DNA from: JAWKOK01 sp963765875
GTDB lineage: Bacteria; Chloroflexota; Anaerolineae; Caldilineales; Caldilineaceae
Length of the DNA: 64,000 bases
Assembly (NCBI GenBank): GCA_963765875.1
Contig: CAVXYK010000004.1
Coordinates: forward strand, 62,001-126,000
Reading direction: 5' to 3'
A program made the position numbers and the translations under genes. Of the stretch, positions 18,267 through 27,710 are shown piece by piece; the first letter of the stretch is position 1, and each line of letters begins with the position of its first letter. Below the pieces are notes generated by a model. It saw only the letters and a program-made list of their open reading frames with translations. It did not search any database and had not been told where the DNA came from.

Positions 18267-19241
18267 TCAATCCGCATAAACGCCATCGAAAATCGTATCT
18301 GGATCGGGCATTGGCGAGGACTCGGCAAACTCAATGGCGTCGGCAATTTCGACATCGCATCGATGTCCGATTTCGTCCAATTCGACCTGGTCTATGCCGT
18401 CATCGGCCAACAAAGATTCCTCGTACCGGCGCAGCGGGTCCTTGGCTTCCCACTCAGCCAGCAGTTCGGCTGGAACATACTCGGCCCCATCGTGGATGGC
18501 GTGGCCCAGCATGCGCATGGTCTTGGCCTCGATCAGCGTGGGCCCACCGCCGGCCCGCGCTCGATCTACGGCCTGCTTGGTGATGCCATAGACCGCTTCA
18601 ACGTCGTTGCCGTCCACAATCAGGCCGGGAATGCCATAGCCGGCCGCCCGGTCGGCGATATCCTCAATCTTCATCTGTTGCGACATGGGCGTGGCGTAGG
18701 CATAGAGGTTGTTCTCGACGATCACGACAATCGGCGCGTTCTCCACTGCGGCCAAGTTCATGGCCTCATGGAAGACACCGGTGCTGCTGGAGCCGTCGCC
18801 GATGAAGGTCAGGGCTACACGGGGTTCATTGCGGTAGTTGAAGCTCATAGCCATGCCCACAGCCACCGACAACGAATGGCCCAAATGGCTGATGAAGCCG
18901 ACAATGTTGTAGTTTAGGTCGCCGGTTCCGTGCAGATTGGCATCTCGCCCACGCGTGACACCTGTGGCCTTGCCCAGCATGTTGGCAAAGAGCCGCCGCG
19001 GCGTGAGGCCCCGCAGCAGATAGCAACCCAAATCACGATGCATGGGGGCCACGACGTCATCGGCTTCAAGCGTGAGGCCGGCGCCGACACTGATGGCCTC
19101 GTGGCCGCGCTGGCTGAATGTGCCCCCGAGACCGCGGCCCTGTTGCCAGAGCGCGACCATGTTCTCATCATAGGTACGGGTCAAACGCATCCAGTAATAG
19201 AGTTCAAGCCGCTCTTCACGGATCAGCTCAACTGAGGTCAT
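18267..19241 (-). CDS. pdhA: 2-oxoacid (pyruvate) dehydrogenase E1 alpha subunit
   Basis: A 324-aa thiamine-diphosphate-binding subunit. The ThDP motif is complete, running from GDGSSSTGVFHEAMNLAAV to VVIVENN. The active-site area includes QRGHEAISVGAG and THE dimer-face stretch GRDANLHGTGDLN. Its start ATG overlaps the cmk stop codon by one base (TAATG), indicating translational coupling within the rluB-cmk-pdhA-pdhB unit. Length is slightly short for the family because the C-terminal extension is brief. Confidence 0.9.
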   Translation of the reverse strand: MTSVELIREERLELYYWMRLTRTYDENMVALWQQGRGLGGTFSQRGHEAISVGAGLTLEADDVVAPMHRDLGCYLLRGLTPRRLFANMLGKATGVTRGRDANLHGTGDLNYNIVGFISHLGHSLSVAVGMAMSFNYRNEPRVALTFIGDGSSSTGVFHEAMNLAAVENAPIVVIVENNLYAYATPMSQQMKIEDIADRAAGYGIPGLIVDGNDVEAVYGITKQAVDRARAGGGPTLIEAKTMRMLGHAIHDGAEYVPAELLAEWEAKDPLRRYEESLLADDGIDQVELDEIGHRCDVEIADAIEFAESSPMPDPDTIFDGVYAD

Positions 19242-20002
19242 TAGGCCGGCTCCTCAGCCACCATTCGTAGAATCCAATCGACTACTTCGTCAGGGGTCAT
19301 CTCGGACGTATCGACGATGACGGCATCCTCTGCCGGACGCAGCGGCGACAGAACACGCCCGCTGTCCAGCTTGTCACGATGAATGATGTCTGCCAGGATC
19401 TGATCGTAGGGCACTGATTCGCCCCGTTTTTCCAGCTCCAGATGACGCCGCCGTGCTCGCTCTTCAGGCGATGCATCCATGAAGATCTTGAGTCCTGCAC
19501 CGGGCAACACAACGGTGCCGATGTCTCGGCCGACCATGACGATGCCAGGTTTTGCCGCATTGCCGCTGCCGTACTGCTCGCCGATGCGCCGCTGCTGCGA
19601 ACTCAGCGATTCTCGCACACGTGGATAGGTTGATACGGTCGAGACATTTTGGTCAACTTCCGGGCTACGAATCAGCCACGTAACGTCGACCTCATCGACA
19701 AAGACGGTGGACTGACGGCCGTCATTCTGGCCGGCGAGTGGCGGGCCAATGTCGATCACGATCGTCTCGGCCAGTAGTGAGACCGCATGCTCGTTCGAGA
19801 TCGGCGCCGAGCGATCCAATGCGGCCCAGGTCACCGCTCGATACATGACGCCAGTGTCGAAGAGCAAGAAGTTCAATGCCTGTGCAACCAGATAGCCAAC
19901 AGTGCTCTTGCCCGATGCAGCAGGCCCATCAACAGCGATAATGGCTGGTGTGAGCCCAACGATCGGGCTCGTTCGTGTCTTATTCAAGATTTCTCTGCCC
20001 AT
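19241..20002 (-). CDS. cmk: Cytidylate kinase
   Basis: A 253-aa CMP kinase. The P-loop is DGPAASGKSTVGYLVAQ (about residues 24-40), followed by FDTGVMYRAVTWAAL, VTWLIRSPEVDQNVS, MVGRDIGTVVLPGAGLKIFMDAS and RDKLDSGRVLSPLRPAEDAVIVDTS. It phosphorylates CMP and dCMP. The first ~16 residues before the domain are extra, so a later start is possible, though no other clear ribosome-binding site is seen. The gene lies between rluB and pdhA in one transcription unit. Confidence 0.93.
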   Translation of the reverse strand: MGREILNKTRTSPIVGLTPAIIAVDGPAASGKSTVGYLVAQALNFLLFDTGVMYRAVTWAALDRSAPISNEHAVSLLAETIVIDIGPPLAGQNDGRQSTVFVDEVDVTWLIRSPEVDQNVSTVSTYPRVRESLSSQQRRIGEQYGSGNAAKPGIVMVGRDIGTVVLPGAGLKIFMDASPEERARRRHLELEKRGESVPYDQILADIIHRDKLDSGRVLSPLRPAEDAVIVDTSEMTPDEVVDWILRMVAEEPA

Positions 20003-20028
20003 GTCATTTTCGCGGACTGATTGCCGAA

Positions 20029-20835
20029 CTACTTCTTCGGCTTGTAAGAGCTAGGCGGTTTTTTCGGAGCCTTTGCGCCTTCCTTGACCAAGTTGCGCAG
20101 TGCAGTGACTTCGCCACGCGTCAGATGGGCATATTTTCCCACTTCAAGCGCGCCCAGTTGCAGCGACCCAATCGACCAGCGAACCAACCGCAATGTCCGC
20201 AGTTCAACGGCGGCCAGCATGTGGCGAATCTGTCGTTTGCGCCCTTCTCGGAGCGTGATCTTCAGCCAGCAGCCGGTGCGAGGTCCAGGGGCAAGACGCA
20301 TCTGCGGCGGCGGTCGATCCACAACGCTGACGCCTGCTGGAGCCGTTTTGCCATCCGGCAACTCGATGCCGTCACGCAACTGATTGAGCACGCCCTCCGG
20401 CGGTCTCGACTCAATGAGGACGTAGTAGATTTTGTCATGCCGGAAGCTGGGATGGGTCAACTTGTGAGCCATTGCCCCGTCGTCAGTCAACAAGATTAAG
20501 CCTTCGCTGTTGAGGTCCAAGCGCCCCACAGGAAAGACTCGATCCATTTCCGCCGGCAGCAGATCTGCCACAGACTGGCGTCCACGCATATCGCCGCCGA
20601 TATCGCTCAACACGTCACGCGGCTTGTTCAGTTTCACGTAGAGGTGACGCTTGCGCTTGTGAACCGGCTTACCATCTACCGAGAGCAGCACCTTCTCAGG
20701 ATCAACCTTGGTGCCGAGCACCGTCACGGTCTGGCCGTTGACCTGAACCCGGCCCTGGGTGATCAGTTTTTCGCAGGCCCGTCGGCTGTCTACGCCGGCG
20801 GCTGCCAATACTTTTTGAAGCCGTTCTTCTGCCAT
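20029..20835 (-). CDS. rluB: 23S rRNA pseudouridine synthase, RluB/RsuA family
   Basis: A 268-aa enzyme with an N-terminal S4 RNA-binding domain (about residues 4-50, LQKVLAAAGVDSRRACEKLI) and a pseudouridine synthase domain with FPVGRLDLNSEGLILLTDDG (catalytic Asp about 107), KIYYVLIESRP and LREGRKRQIRHMLAAVELRTLRLVR. The C-terminus is a Lys/Pro tail (APKKPPSSYKPKK). It modifies U in 23S or, for RsuA, 16S rRNA; which target applies cannot be told. It is first in the rluB-cmk-pdhAB unit. Confidence 0.9.
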   Translation of the reverse strand: MAEERLQKVLAAAGVDSRRACEKLITQGRVQVNGQTVTVLGTKVDPEKVLLSVDGKPVHKRKRHLYVKLNKPRDVLSDIGGDMRGRQSVADLLPAEMDRVFPVGRLDLNSEGLILLTDDGAMAHKLTHPSFRHDKIYYVLIESRPPEGVLNQLRDGIELPDGKTAPAGVSVVDRPPPQMRLAPGPRTGCWLKITLREGRKRQIRHMLAAVELRTLRLVRWSIGSLQLGALEVGKYAHLTRGEVTALRNLVKEGAKAPKKPPSSYKPKK

Positions 20836-21382
20836 ATTGATATCGTCGATTCCTGTTACGAAAATGGGACAAGCTGCCTAGACGACACTTCTGCAATCCG
20901 TCTTTTCTGTCACAAATTGAGTCTGGAAAAAGCCTTTTCTTGACATGAATGGTCACGAATTGTGTCGTCACCCCAGAGAGAAATTTCGCGATAAACCGTG
21001 TCTGGATCCCTTTTTGCAGTAGAGTCATCTGTGACTCAACTGCAAGAACAACGATTCAGCTACAGAAGGACGCAGATAATCACATGTGGGCAGAGCTTTT
21101 CCTCTGTGGACTCCGTGCCTTCTCCGTGCCTCTGTGGTGAACCGGACCTTTTTGCAGTGGAGCCACAGATTCACACGACTGGGAATAGGATAAGACAAAG
21201 ATGATACTGAGAGTTCTCTGACCATCCGTAAATCATCTGTGGAAATCAGGTCCTTATCTGTGTCTATCTGTGGCAAATTCCCTTTGCTACAGCACGCTCA
21301 TCGGCGATCAGCGATCAGCGATCAGCGATCGGCGATCAGCGATCAGCGATCAGCGATCAGCGATCAAATTGAGTATACCAAG
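20836..21382. repeat. Intergenic block of dispersed repeats
   Basis: No gene. It holds a CACGAAT-type repeat (about 20905-21010, with TTTTCTTGACATGAATGGTC and TTTTTGCAGTAGAGTCATCTG), a CTCCGTG-type repeat (about 21095-21160) and a TCTGTGG-type stretch (21230-21275). Several share the edge TTTTTGCAGTGGAG. A 7-bp tandem array follows at 21301-21367. Confidence 0.6.
21301..21367. repeat. Tandem 7-bp repeat (GATCAGC) array
   Basis: About nine and a half head-to-tail copies of GATCAGC, with one or two G-for-A variants. The total is 67 bp, located just past the end of the broken alcohol dehydrogenase gene. No coding role is visible. Confidence 0.85.
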
Positions 21383-22377
21383 TCAGGGCGTGGCTGCAAA
21401 GGGTGCGAGGAGCACCTTGAGCACGCCTGGACTGCCGGCAATCGCCAATCCATCCACACCATGCGCCAGCGGCAATCGATGTTGGATCAACGGCTCAACG
21501 TGTACGGTGCCCCACTCAAGGGCCCGCAGGGCTGGGGCGAATGGCCCACATCGGCTCCCCACCAGTGTGATCTCGTTCACGATCAGCGAACTTATGTCAA
21601 ACTGAGGCAATCCGCCGGCAAAGGTGCTTTTGAGCACGATAGTTCCACCTGGGCGTACAAGATGCTGAGCCAACTCGAACCCCGAAGCTGAACCGCTGGT
21701 ATCAACAACAACGTCAGCAGCCGGGTCTTGAAGCGCATCTGCCTCGGGAGAACCTAGAGAGGACCGTCGGTATGTCGAGTTCCGAGAGAATGCCCGCCCT
21801 GGTTTCGTTGCGCACCAAGGCAACAAGATCGCAATTTGTCGACGCCAAAACCTGTGCCGCCAATAGGCCAAGCCGCCCGACCCCGAGCAGATAGAGACGC
21901 GTCTCCGGCGTCAGATGTATCTGTTCCAATATCTGCAAAGCGGCGGCCAATGGCTCGGCAAAGACGGCCTGCTCATCAGAGAGACATTCGGGGACAGCAT
22001 GAAGGTTGGCAATCGGCAACGTCACGTAATCGGCAAAGGCCCCGTCACGGCCGATGATGCCCATGCTTTGTCGCCGGCGGCAGTGTTTGTGCAGGCCTCT
22101 GGTGCAGAGCAAACAGTGGCCGCAACCAATGTTGATTTCACCCACCACCCGCCGCCCGATCCATGATTCAGCCCCCGGTGCATCGAACCACCGTGCCCAC
22201 CATCTCATGGCCCAACACGCCCCGATAGCCGCCCTTGTACCCCGCCAGCAACTGAAGATCCGTCGAACAGATTCCCGCCAAATGAACGCGAATCAGCGCT
22301 TCGCCAGGGGAAGGCACAGGCGTCGGATAGTCATCCCGAACGACTGGACCATCGTCAGTCAGCAGCAGTGCACGCAT
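21383..22377 (-). CDS. Zinc-dependent medium-chain alcohol dehydrogenase, frame-broken
   Basis: Three frames together give one MDR protein. Piece 1 (22377 to about 22190) has LIRVHLAGICSTDLQLLAG and LGHEMVGTV, the catalytic-zinc Cys and His-Glu. Piece 2 (to about 21770) has the structural-zinc motif CGHCLLCTRGLHKHC, FAEPLAAALQIL and the Rossmann motif LLGVGRLGLLAAQV. Piece 3 (to 21383) has VDTSGSASGFELA and RPGGTIVLKST. Breaks are near 22190 and 21770. With joins it is about 330 aa, the family's normal size. It probably oxidises a polyol or alcohol with NAD(P); the substrate is unknown. The repair reading is favoured over a true pseudogene because the residues stay conserved throughout. Confidence 0.75.
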
Positions 22378-22443
22378 AGACGAGGGTGTGGGCATCCGCA
22401 CCATGGGATTCGATTATCTCCTCAACTTCTTGCCTACACATAC

Positions 22444-22480
22444 AAAAAGGCGGCGAAGCATTGCTACTCCGCCGCCTTCA
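22444..22480 (-). terminator. Rho-independent terminator of secDF
   Basis: On the minus strand GGCGGCG (22476-22470) pairs with CGCCGCC (22455-22449) and is followed by TTTTT. It lies about 85 nt beyond the secF stop. Confidence 0.75.
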
Positions 22481-22561
22481 AACATCGATGCAACATGTGT
22501 CGGCTGCGCCGCCGTACCTTCTACTCAGACAAGCCATTCGGCGAGCGAAAGCCGTTCAGGC

Positions 22562-23516
22562 CTATGCCAGTGCGACGTTACCGCTAGAGACGTTGCCGTC
22601 CGACTTCTTCTTCTTGTTTCGCCCAAAGAAGGAACCCTCTTCCCAGGCGACCAGCAGCGGCGTGGCGTTGAAGATAGAACTGTACGTACCAGAGACCAGA
22701 CCGACAATCATGGTTGCCATGAACTGGCGCAAGGTGGCGCCGCCCAGAACCAAAATGGCCACAAGAATCAGCAACGCCGTGACCTGCGTAGCGATAGAAC
22801 GTTGTGCCGTCTCGACAATACTGCGGTTGGCGACGGTCGCAAACGATTCGCCACGATAGTCGACGCAGATTCTCTCGCAGTCGGTCAAAGACCACGATGG
22901 TATCATTGACGCTGAAACCGATCACGGTCAGAATCGCCGTGAGGAAGAGTGCATCCACTTCCCACCCGCCGACAAAAAACATGATGCCGGTAAAGGTGAC
23001 GGTCACCAGAACATCATGGATCAGCGCGATGACGGCACATGTGCCATAGCGGAATGGATGGCTTACACTGCGAAATGCGAATGCGATATAGAGCATGATC
23101 AGGAGTGAAGCCAGGGCCACAGCCAGGATCGCTGCGCGGCTGACCTCCGTACCGATTGACGGGCCGATACTGCGATAGGAGAGCTCTTCAAACTCGCCAA
23201 ATTCGTTCTCGATCGCAGCAATCAATACTTCCTTCTGCGGAATATCAATGGCCTTCAGCTTAACCTGTACCCGATTGCTTTCTTCAACATTGAAGGCGAT
23301 GGTATCCGGAAAACCGCCCGCCACAAAGATCTCCCGAACCTCCGTCGGCGGGATCTCCTGCTCAAATGCATTCCCAGAGCGTACCGCCGGTATAGTCGAT
23401 GCTCAACGGCAGGAGCGTACCAAGGCGATCAAGCAATAGATCATGAAAAGTAGGCCCGGCACAATCATGATTGCGGAAATCGTAAACCAGAGACTGCGTC
23501 GCTCAACAATTTGCAT
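22562..23516 (-). CDS. secF: Protein translocase subunit SecF, frame-broken
   Basis: The start is ATG at 23516 (MQIVERRSLWFTISAIMIVP) with AAGGAA upstream, 33 nt after the secD stop. The first transmembrane segment is in one frame to about 23420, then the periplasmic domain and TM2-TM4 in a second (SYRSIGPSIGTEVSRAAILA, LTAILTVIGFSVNDTIVVFD, RLRENL), and the last two TM segments in a third from about 22870 (IVETAQRSIATQVTALLILV, LVSGTYSSIFNATPLLV). SecF with SecD uses the proton gradient to drive late steps of secretion. The gene is normally essential or near-essential, so the breaks (near 23420 and 22870) are most likely sequence errors. The C-terminal tail NKKKKSDGN is basic. Confidence 0.85.
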
Positions 23517-23548
23517 AAGTTCGTTCCTTACTTCGTATAAATGCTTAT

Positions 23549-24949
23549 CTAGTATCCGATAATACCGCGTGAATCCGAGAGCTTCTTGTCGCCGGAAGAA
23601 AGAACTGCACGCATAAAGGTTCGAGTCACAAAGACAGCCGTGAACATTGAGAGCACGACACCGATGCCTAGCGTCAGGGCAAAGCCCTTGACAATGCTGG
23701 CCCCAAAGGTGCTGCCGAACCAGTAGAGCACGCCACAACTGATCAGCGTCGAGATGTTGCCGTCGCGGATGGCAGGCCAGGCACGGTCGAAGCCGGCTTC
23801 AACGGCCAGATCGCAACGAGCGACCGACGCGAAGCTCTTCTTTCATCCGTTCAAAAATCAGAATATTCGCATCCACTGCCATGCCGATGGAGAGCAGGAA
23901 GCCTGCGATGCCGGCCAATGTCAATGTCACTGGAATCAACTTGAAGATGGCGACGTTAAGATAACATAGGCAGCCAAGGCCAGGTCAGCAAGAAAGCCGG
24001 GCAGTCGATAGATAATCAACATGAAGAGCAAAACGCCAAGCATGCCGATGATGCCGGCAGACAGGCTACTCTCGACCGATTCCTTGCCCAACGTAGCGCC
24101 GATGGTCGAAATGTCAACGATATTCAGAGCCACCGGCAGCGCGCCATAGCGCATCTGAACAGCCAGCGAATCGGCCTCTTCGTTGGTGAATTGGCCGGTA
24201 ATCACGCCGCTGTCCTGGATGGCTGCGTTGATGACCGGAGCCGAGAGAACCACACCATCCAACACAATGACCAGCGGTTCGCCCACATGATCACGCGTGT
24301 ATGCGAAGAACTCGTCGCTGCCGTCGCCGGTCAGCTCAAACCCGATTTCCCATTGGCCCAGTTGACCTTGAGTGGCGGCAGCGTTGCGCAGGATATCACC
24401 GGTCATGACCGTCTCGAAAACCTGCTCAGGGTAGGGCACGGATCCCGGCGGCAATGTGCCGGCTTCGATTGCGGTCTGGGCCTCATTGGCGGCCGTGGGG
24501 CGATTGGTGGTGTTGATGATCATGCCTTGAGCCATCGGCGCACCCTGGGGATCAACGAACTCCAACTGGCCGGTGGATCGAATCGTCTCGACGGCTTGAT
24601 CCGGGTTGCTGACACCAGGCAATTCGACGATGATACGTTCCTCGCCCTGAAGCTGGACAATGGCCTCGGCAACGCCAAGACCGTTGACTCGATTCTCAAC
24701 AATCGTCTTGGCCGTATCCATGGAGCCGGCTTCGACTGACTGGCCTTCAACCAGATCAGCCTCCAACAACACCTGGGTACCGCCACGGAGGTCTAGCCCC
24801 AATTTGACGTCCTTGAGATCACGAGGGGCGTCGCCGGCCCCCGGCACGAGATTTTCGACACTACTCGGGTGGTCGATGGGCAACGCAATAAATAGTGCGA
24901 CGCCGGTCAACAGTAGAACGAGGACCAAAATAACGGTATTGTTACGCAT
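23549..24949 (-). CDS. secD: Protein translocase subunit SecD, frame-broken
   Basis: The N-terminal piece (24949 to 23936) has TM1, KLGLDLRGGTQVLLEADL, ENRVNGLGVAEAIVQLQGEE, the large P1 periplasmic domain, and GVITGQFTNEEADSLAVQMR before TM2. After a one-base break near 23955 a second frame reads LAGIAGFLLSIGMAVDANIL and IFERMKEEL. A further break near 23808 has an extra G in TCTGGCCG where TCTGCCG would restore the frame, leading into FDRAWPAIRDGNISTLISC and the last TM segments. It ends at 23549 and is followed by secF. The start has GAGGAA upstream. Function is as the SecDF partner of SecYEG. Confidence 0.88.
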
Positions 24950-25405
24950 AATTTCCTCAACGCTACAGCTCTAGATCAACTGCTGGAATTCCGATAATAT
25001 GTATTCCCACACGGGTGCGAAACCAGGACTCTTCAACAACAAGAGGTGGTCTGCGGGGAGATCACGAAAATTGTGTAAGATGAATCTGGGTCGGATAGAA
25101 TGCAGAATCCGAGACAAACCATTGAAGTATAGAACGGGGACATGCGACTGTCAAAAATCACAGGATGAACTGCGCCAACAAATAGATTGACCCAACTGCT
25201 GTTTGACAGTAGACTGGACGCTTGGTAGAGAGTTTGCGTTGCGCTAGGGTTGTTCCAGGAAAATAGATGTTCCAGCGCAAGTCCCCCGCGTGGCCCAGTT
25301 GAAGTGAGGTCAGCGGATCCCGTTTGTGGGCCGTGCCGGGGACTTTGGGAGAATCATTCCCTTGGTTTCGCCTCAGAAAAAAATGACCAGGTGAGAGGGA
25401 GAGCG
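24950..25405. other. Intergenic region with promoter and hairpin element
   Basis: No gene. It separates leftward secDF from the rightward MoxR operon. It contains a possible promoter at 25203-25231 and a hairpin of the GTCCCCGGCACGGCCCA family with arms at 25281-25297 and 25327-25343. Confidence 0.5.
25203..25231 (+). promoter_or_regulatory. Possible sigma-70 promoter for the MoxR operon
   Basis: TTGACA at 25203-25208, a 17-bp spacer, then TAGAGA at 25226-25231. The -35 is perfect and the -10 weak. A ~170-nt leader would include the hairpin repeat at 25281-25343. Confidence 0.35.
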
Positions 25406-26344
25406 ATGAATTTCACAGAATTCGCAGATGCCGTCCAGTCCAATATCGGAAAGGTCATCATCGGCAAGCGAGATGCCGTTGAGTTGATGCTGGTCGCACT
25501 CCTTTGCGATGGTCACGTACTGCTTGAGGATGTCCCTGGCATCGGGAAGACCACACTGGCCAAGGCCCTGGCGCGCAGCATCGATTGCTCGTTTGCCCGC
25601 ATCCAGTTCACCCCCGATCTCCTGCCCAGTGATGTAACCGGCATCAACTACTACAATCAGAAGAAACAGGAATTTGAGTTTCGGCCGGGTCCGGTCTTCA
25701 GCCAGATTCTGCTGGGCGACGAGATCAACCGGGCAACGCCGCGCACCCAGGCGAGCCTGCTTGAAGCCATGCAGGAGCGCCAGGTCACAGTCGATGTCGA
25801 TACCATGGCGCTGCCACGCCCCTTCATGGTGCTGGCAACCCAGAACCCGGTGGAGTTGGAAGGAACGTTCCCGCTCCCCGAGGCCCAGTTGGATCGCTTC
25901 ATTATCCAGGTCCAGCTTGGATACCCGACGATGGCCGAGGAAGATGAGATCCTGATCCAATACCAGCGTCAAGATCCGATGGAAACGCTGGAGCCGGTTG
26001 TCGACGGCGAAGCGATTCTGGCGCTCCAGGATCAAGTGCGCACAATCCATGTGAGCGACGACATTCGCCGCTACATTCTGGAGGTCGTACGCAGCACACG
26101 CGAGCACGATGGCGTCGATCTTGGCGTTTCGCCACGCGGGAGTCTGGCCCTTTTTCGAGCCGCACAAGCGTTGGCCGGGCTACGTGGTCGAGACTACGTG
26201 ATCCCCAGTGATGTCCAGCATCTGGCCCCGCCGTTGCTCACCCATCGCATTCACATCAGCCCCCAGACAAGGCTGCGTGGTCGCACGCCCGAACAAGTGG
26301 TGGCCGAGATCGCCGAACAAGTGCCCGTGCCGGTTGCCGAGTAA
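25406..26344 (+). CDS. MoxR-family AAA+ ATPase
   Basis: A 312-aa protein with Walker A DVPGIGKTTLAKALA (about residues 42-56), the MoxR-typical QFTPDLLPSDVTGINYYNQ, Walker B LLGDEINRATPRTQASLLEAM, sensor ATQNPVELEGTFPLPEAQLDRF and a C-terminal lid with SPRGSLALFRAAQALAGLRGR. MoxR ATPases act as chaperones, often helping metal-enzyme or envelope complexes mature. The ATG at 25406 is preferred (GAGAGGGAGAG upstream) over the upstream in-frame start at 25250, whose extra 52 residues overlap the repeat. The next gene starts 12 nt downstream and encodes a DUF58 protein, the classic partner. Confidence 0.92.
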   Translation: MNFTEFADAVQSNIGKVIIGKRDAVELMLVALLCDGHVLLEDVPGIGKTTLAKALARSIDCSFARIQFTPDLLPSDVTGINYYNQKKQEFEFRPGPVFSQILLGDEINRATPRTQASLLEAMQERQVTVDVDTMALPRPFMVLATQNPVELEGTFPLPEAQLDRFIIQVQLGYPTMAEEDEILIQYQRQDPMETLEPVVDGEAILALQDQVRTIHVSDDIRRYILEVVRSTREHDGVDLGVSPRGSLALFRAAQALAGLRGRDYVIPSDVQHLAPPLLTHRIHISPQTRLRGRTPEQVVAEIAEQVPVPVAE

Positions 26345-26355
26345 CCCATTCCGCT

Positions 26356-27709
26356 ATGTTCAAGAGCAAGCGCCGGATCGACACCGCCAAGGACACGCAA
26401 TTCACCGATGCATGGATCGTAGTCTCCATCATTCTGACGGTGATCGGCGTTGTATTGGACATAACATTCCTCACCACCGCCGCCATCGTCCTGCTAATCA
26501 TTATCGGCGTCTCCTGGGCCTGGTCGGCGCTGATCTTTTTCGGCGTCGGCTACCAGCGGAAATTCAGCGAAACCCGCGCCTTCCGGGGCGAGACCCTGCG
26601 GCCTGACGCTGGCGGTCCAGAACCGGAAATTTCTGCCCCTCACATGGCTGAACATTCGAGACAGTTTTCCCTCTGCATTGCCACTCGATGAACGCGAGCT
26701 GCCGGTCAGTCCGGCAACGAACCAGGCTGAGTTTGCGACCTTCTGGATGCCCCGCCCCTTTCAGCGCATCACTCGCCACTTCAATATCAAATGCACCGAG
26801 CGCGGTTTCTTCCGCTATGGACCGACGCGCATGCAGAGCGGCGATGGATTCGGCTTCTTCAGTCGAAGCCGGACGCTCTCCAACGAAGAGCGGATCATCG
26901 TCTATCCCACCCTATACACGGTTGCGCAACTTGCGCTGCCGACCAAGAACCCCTTTGGCGAGACACGCGCGCAGGGCCGACTATTCGAAGATCCATTGCG
27001 CACAGTGGGCGTACGCGAGTGGCAAGAATATGACATGCCCCGTCGCATCCATTGGAAAGCGACCGCTCGCCAGCAGACCTTGCTCAGCCGGGTCTACGAG
27101 CCGAGCGAAGAACAACAGATCCAGATCTTTCTCAACGTGGCAACCATGGAGCGCCACTGGCACGGCTACATTCCTGAACTCCAGGAACGCAACATCAGTG
27201 TCGCAGGCAGCCTGGCCGCTCTGGCCGCAGACCTGCGTCTGCCCGTCGGCATCATCGCCAACGGTGCGCTGCCCGGCGGCGATCAGCCCATCCGTCTGTT
27301 GCCCGGCCGCAGTCCGGATCAGCTCTTGCACATCCTGGAGTTGCTGGCCGCGGTGACGCCCTTTTCGACCGGCCCCATCGAGCAGATACTCGCGGACGAG
27401 GCCCCGCGCATGCCCTGGGGAGCAACCCTGGTGGTGGTCACGGCCATCGCCCATGAAGCGCTGTTGGCCACGCTCCTGGATCTGAGCGCAGCCGGACGTC
27501 AGTTGGTGCTATTCACACTGGCAGAAGAACCGCCCACACGCCTCATGGACAACATCCCGGTCTACCATCTTCCCCATCTCATCGATGACATTGTGGCCCC
27601 CACGCTGGTCCAGGCAGGCAAGCTCGACGCCCGAACCACGCGTTTCACAACGGTGCACCGGCCGCCACAGCCAACAGACGCCTCTTCTATAACAGGTGAG
27701 GAGCGCTGA
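26356..27709 (+). CDS. DUF58 domain protein, frame-broken
   Basis: The N-terminal piece has two membrane segments (IVVSIILTVIGVVLDITFLT, AAIVLLIIIGVSWAWSALIF) and GYQRKFSETRAFRGETL. The frame then shifts near 26605, and the conserved continuation is LTLAVQNRKFLPLTWLNIRD. The main part has RGFFRYGPTRMQSGDGFGFF and the DUF58 signature VREWQEYDMPRRIHWKATAR. This signature typifies proteins working with MoxR. The stop lies just before the next start. Role is inferred: membrane-anchored partner of MoxR in envelope processes. Confidence 0.82.
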
Positions 27710-27710
27710 G

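Noticed and set aside
21301..21367. CRISPR array
   Set aside because: Units are 7 bp with no spacers and no cas genes nearby.
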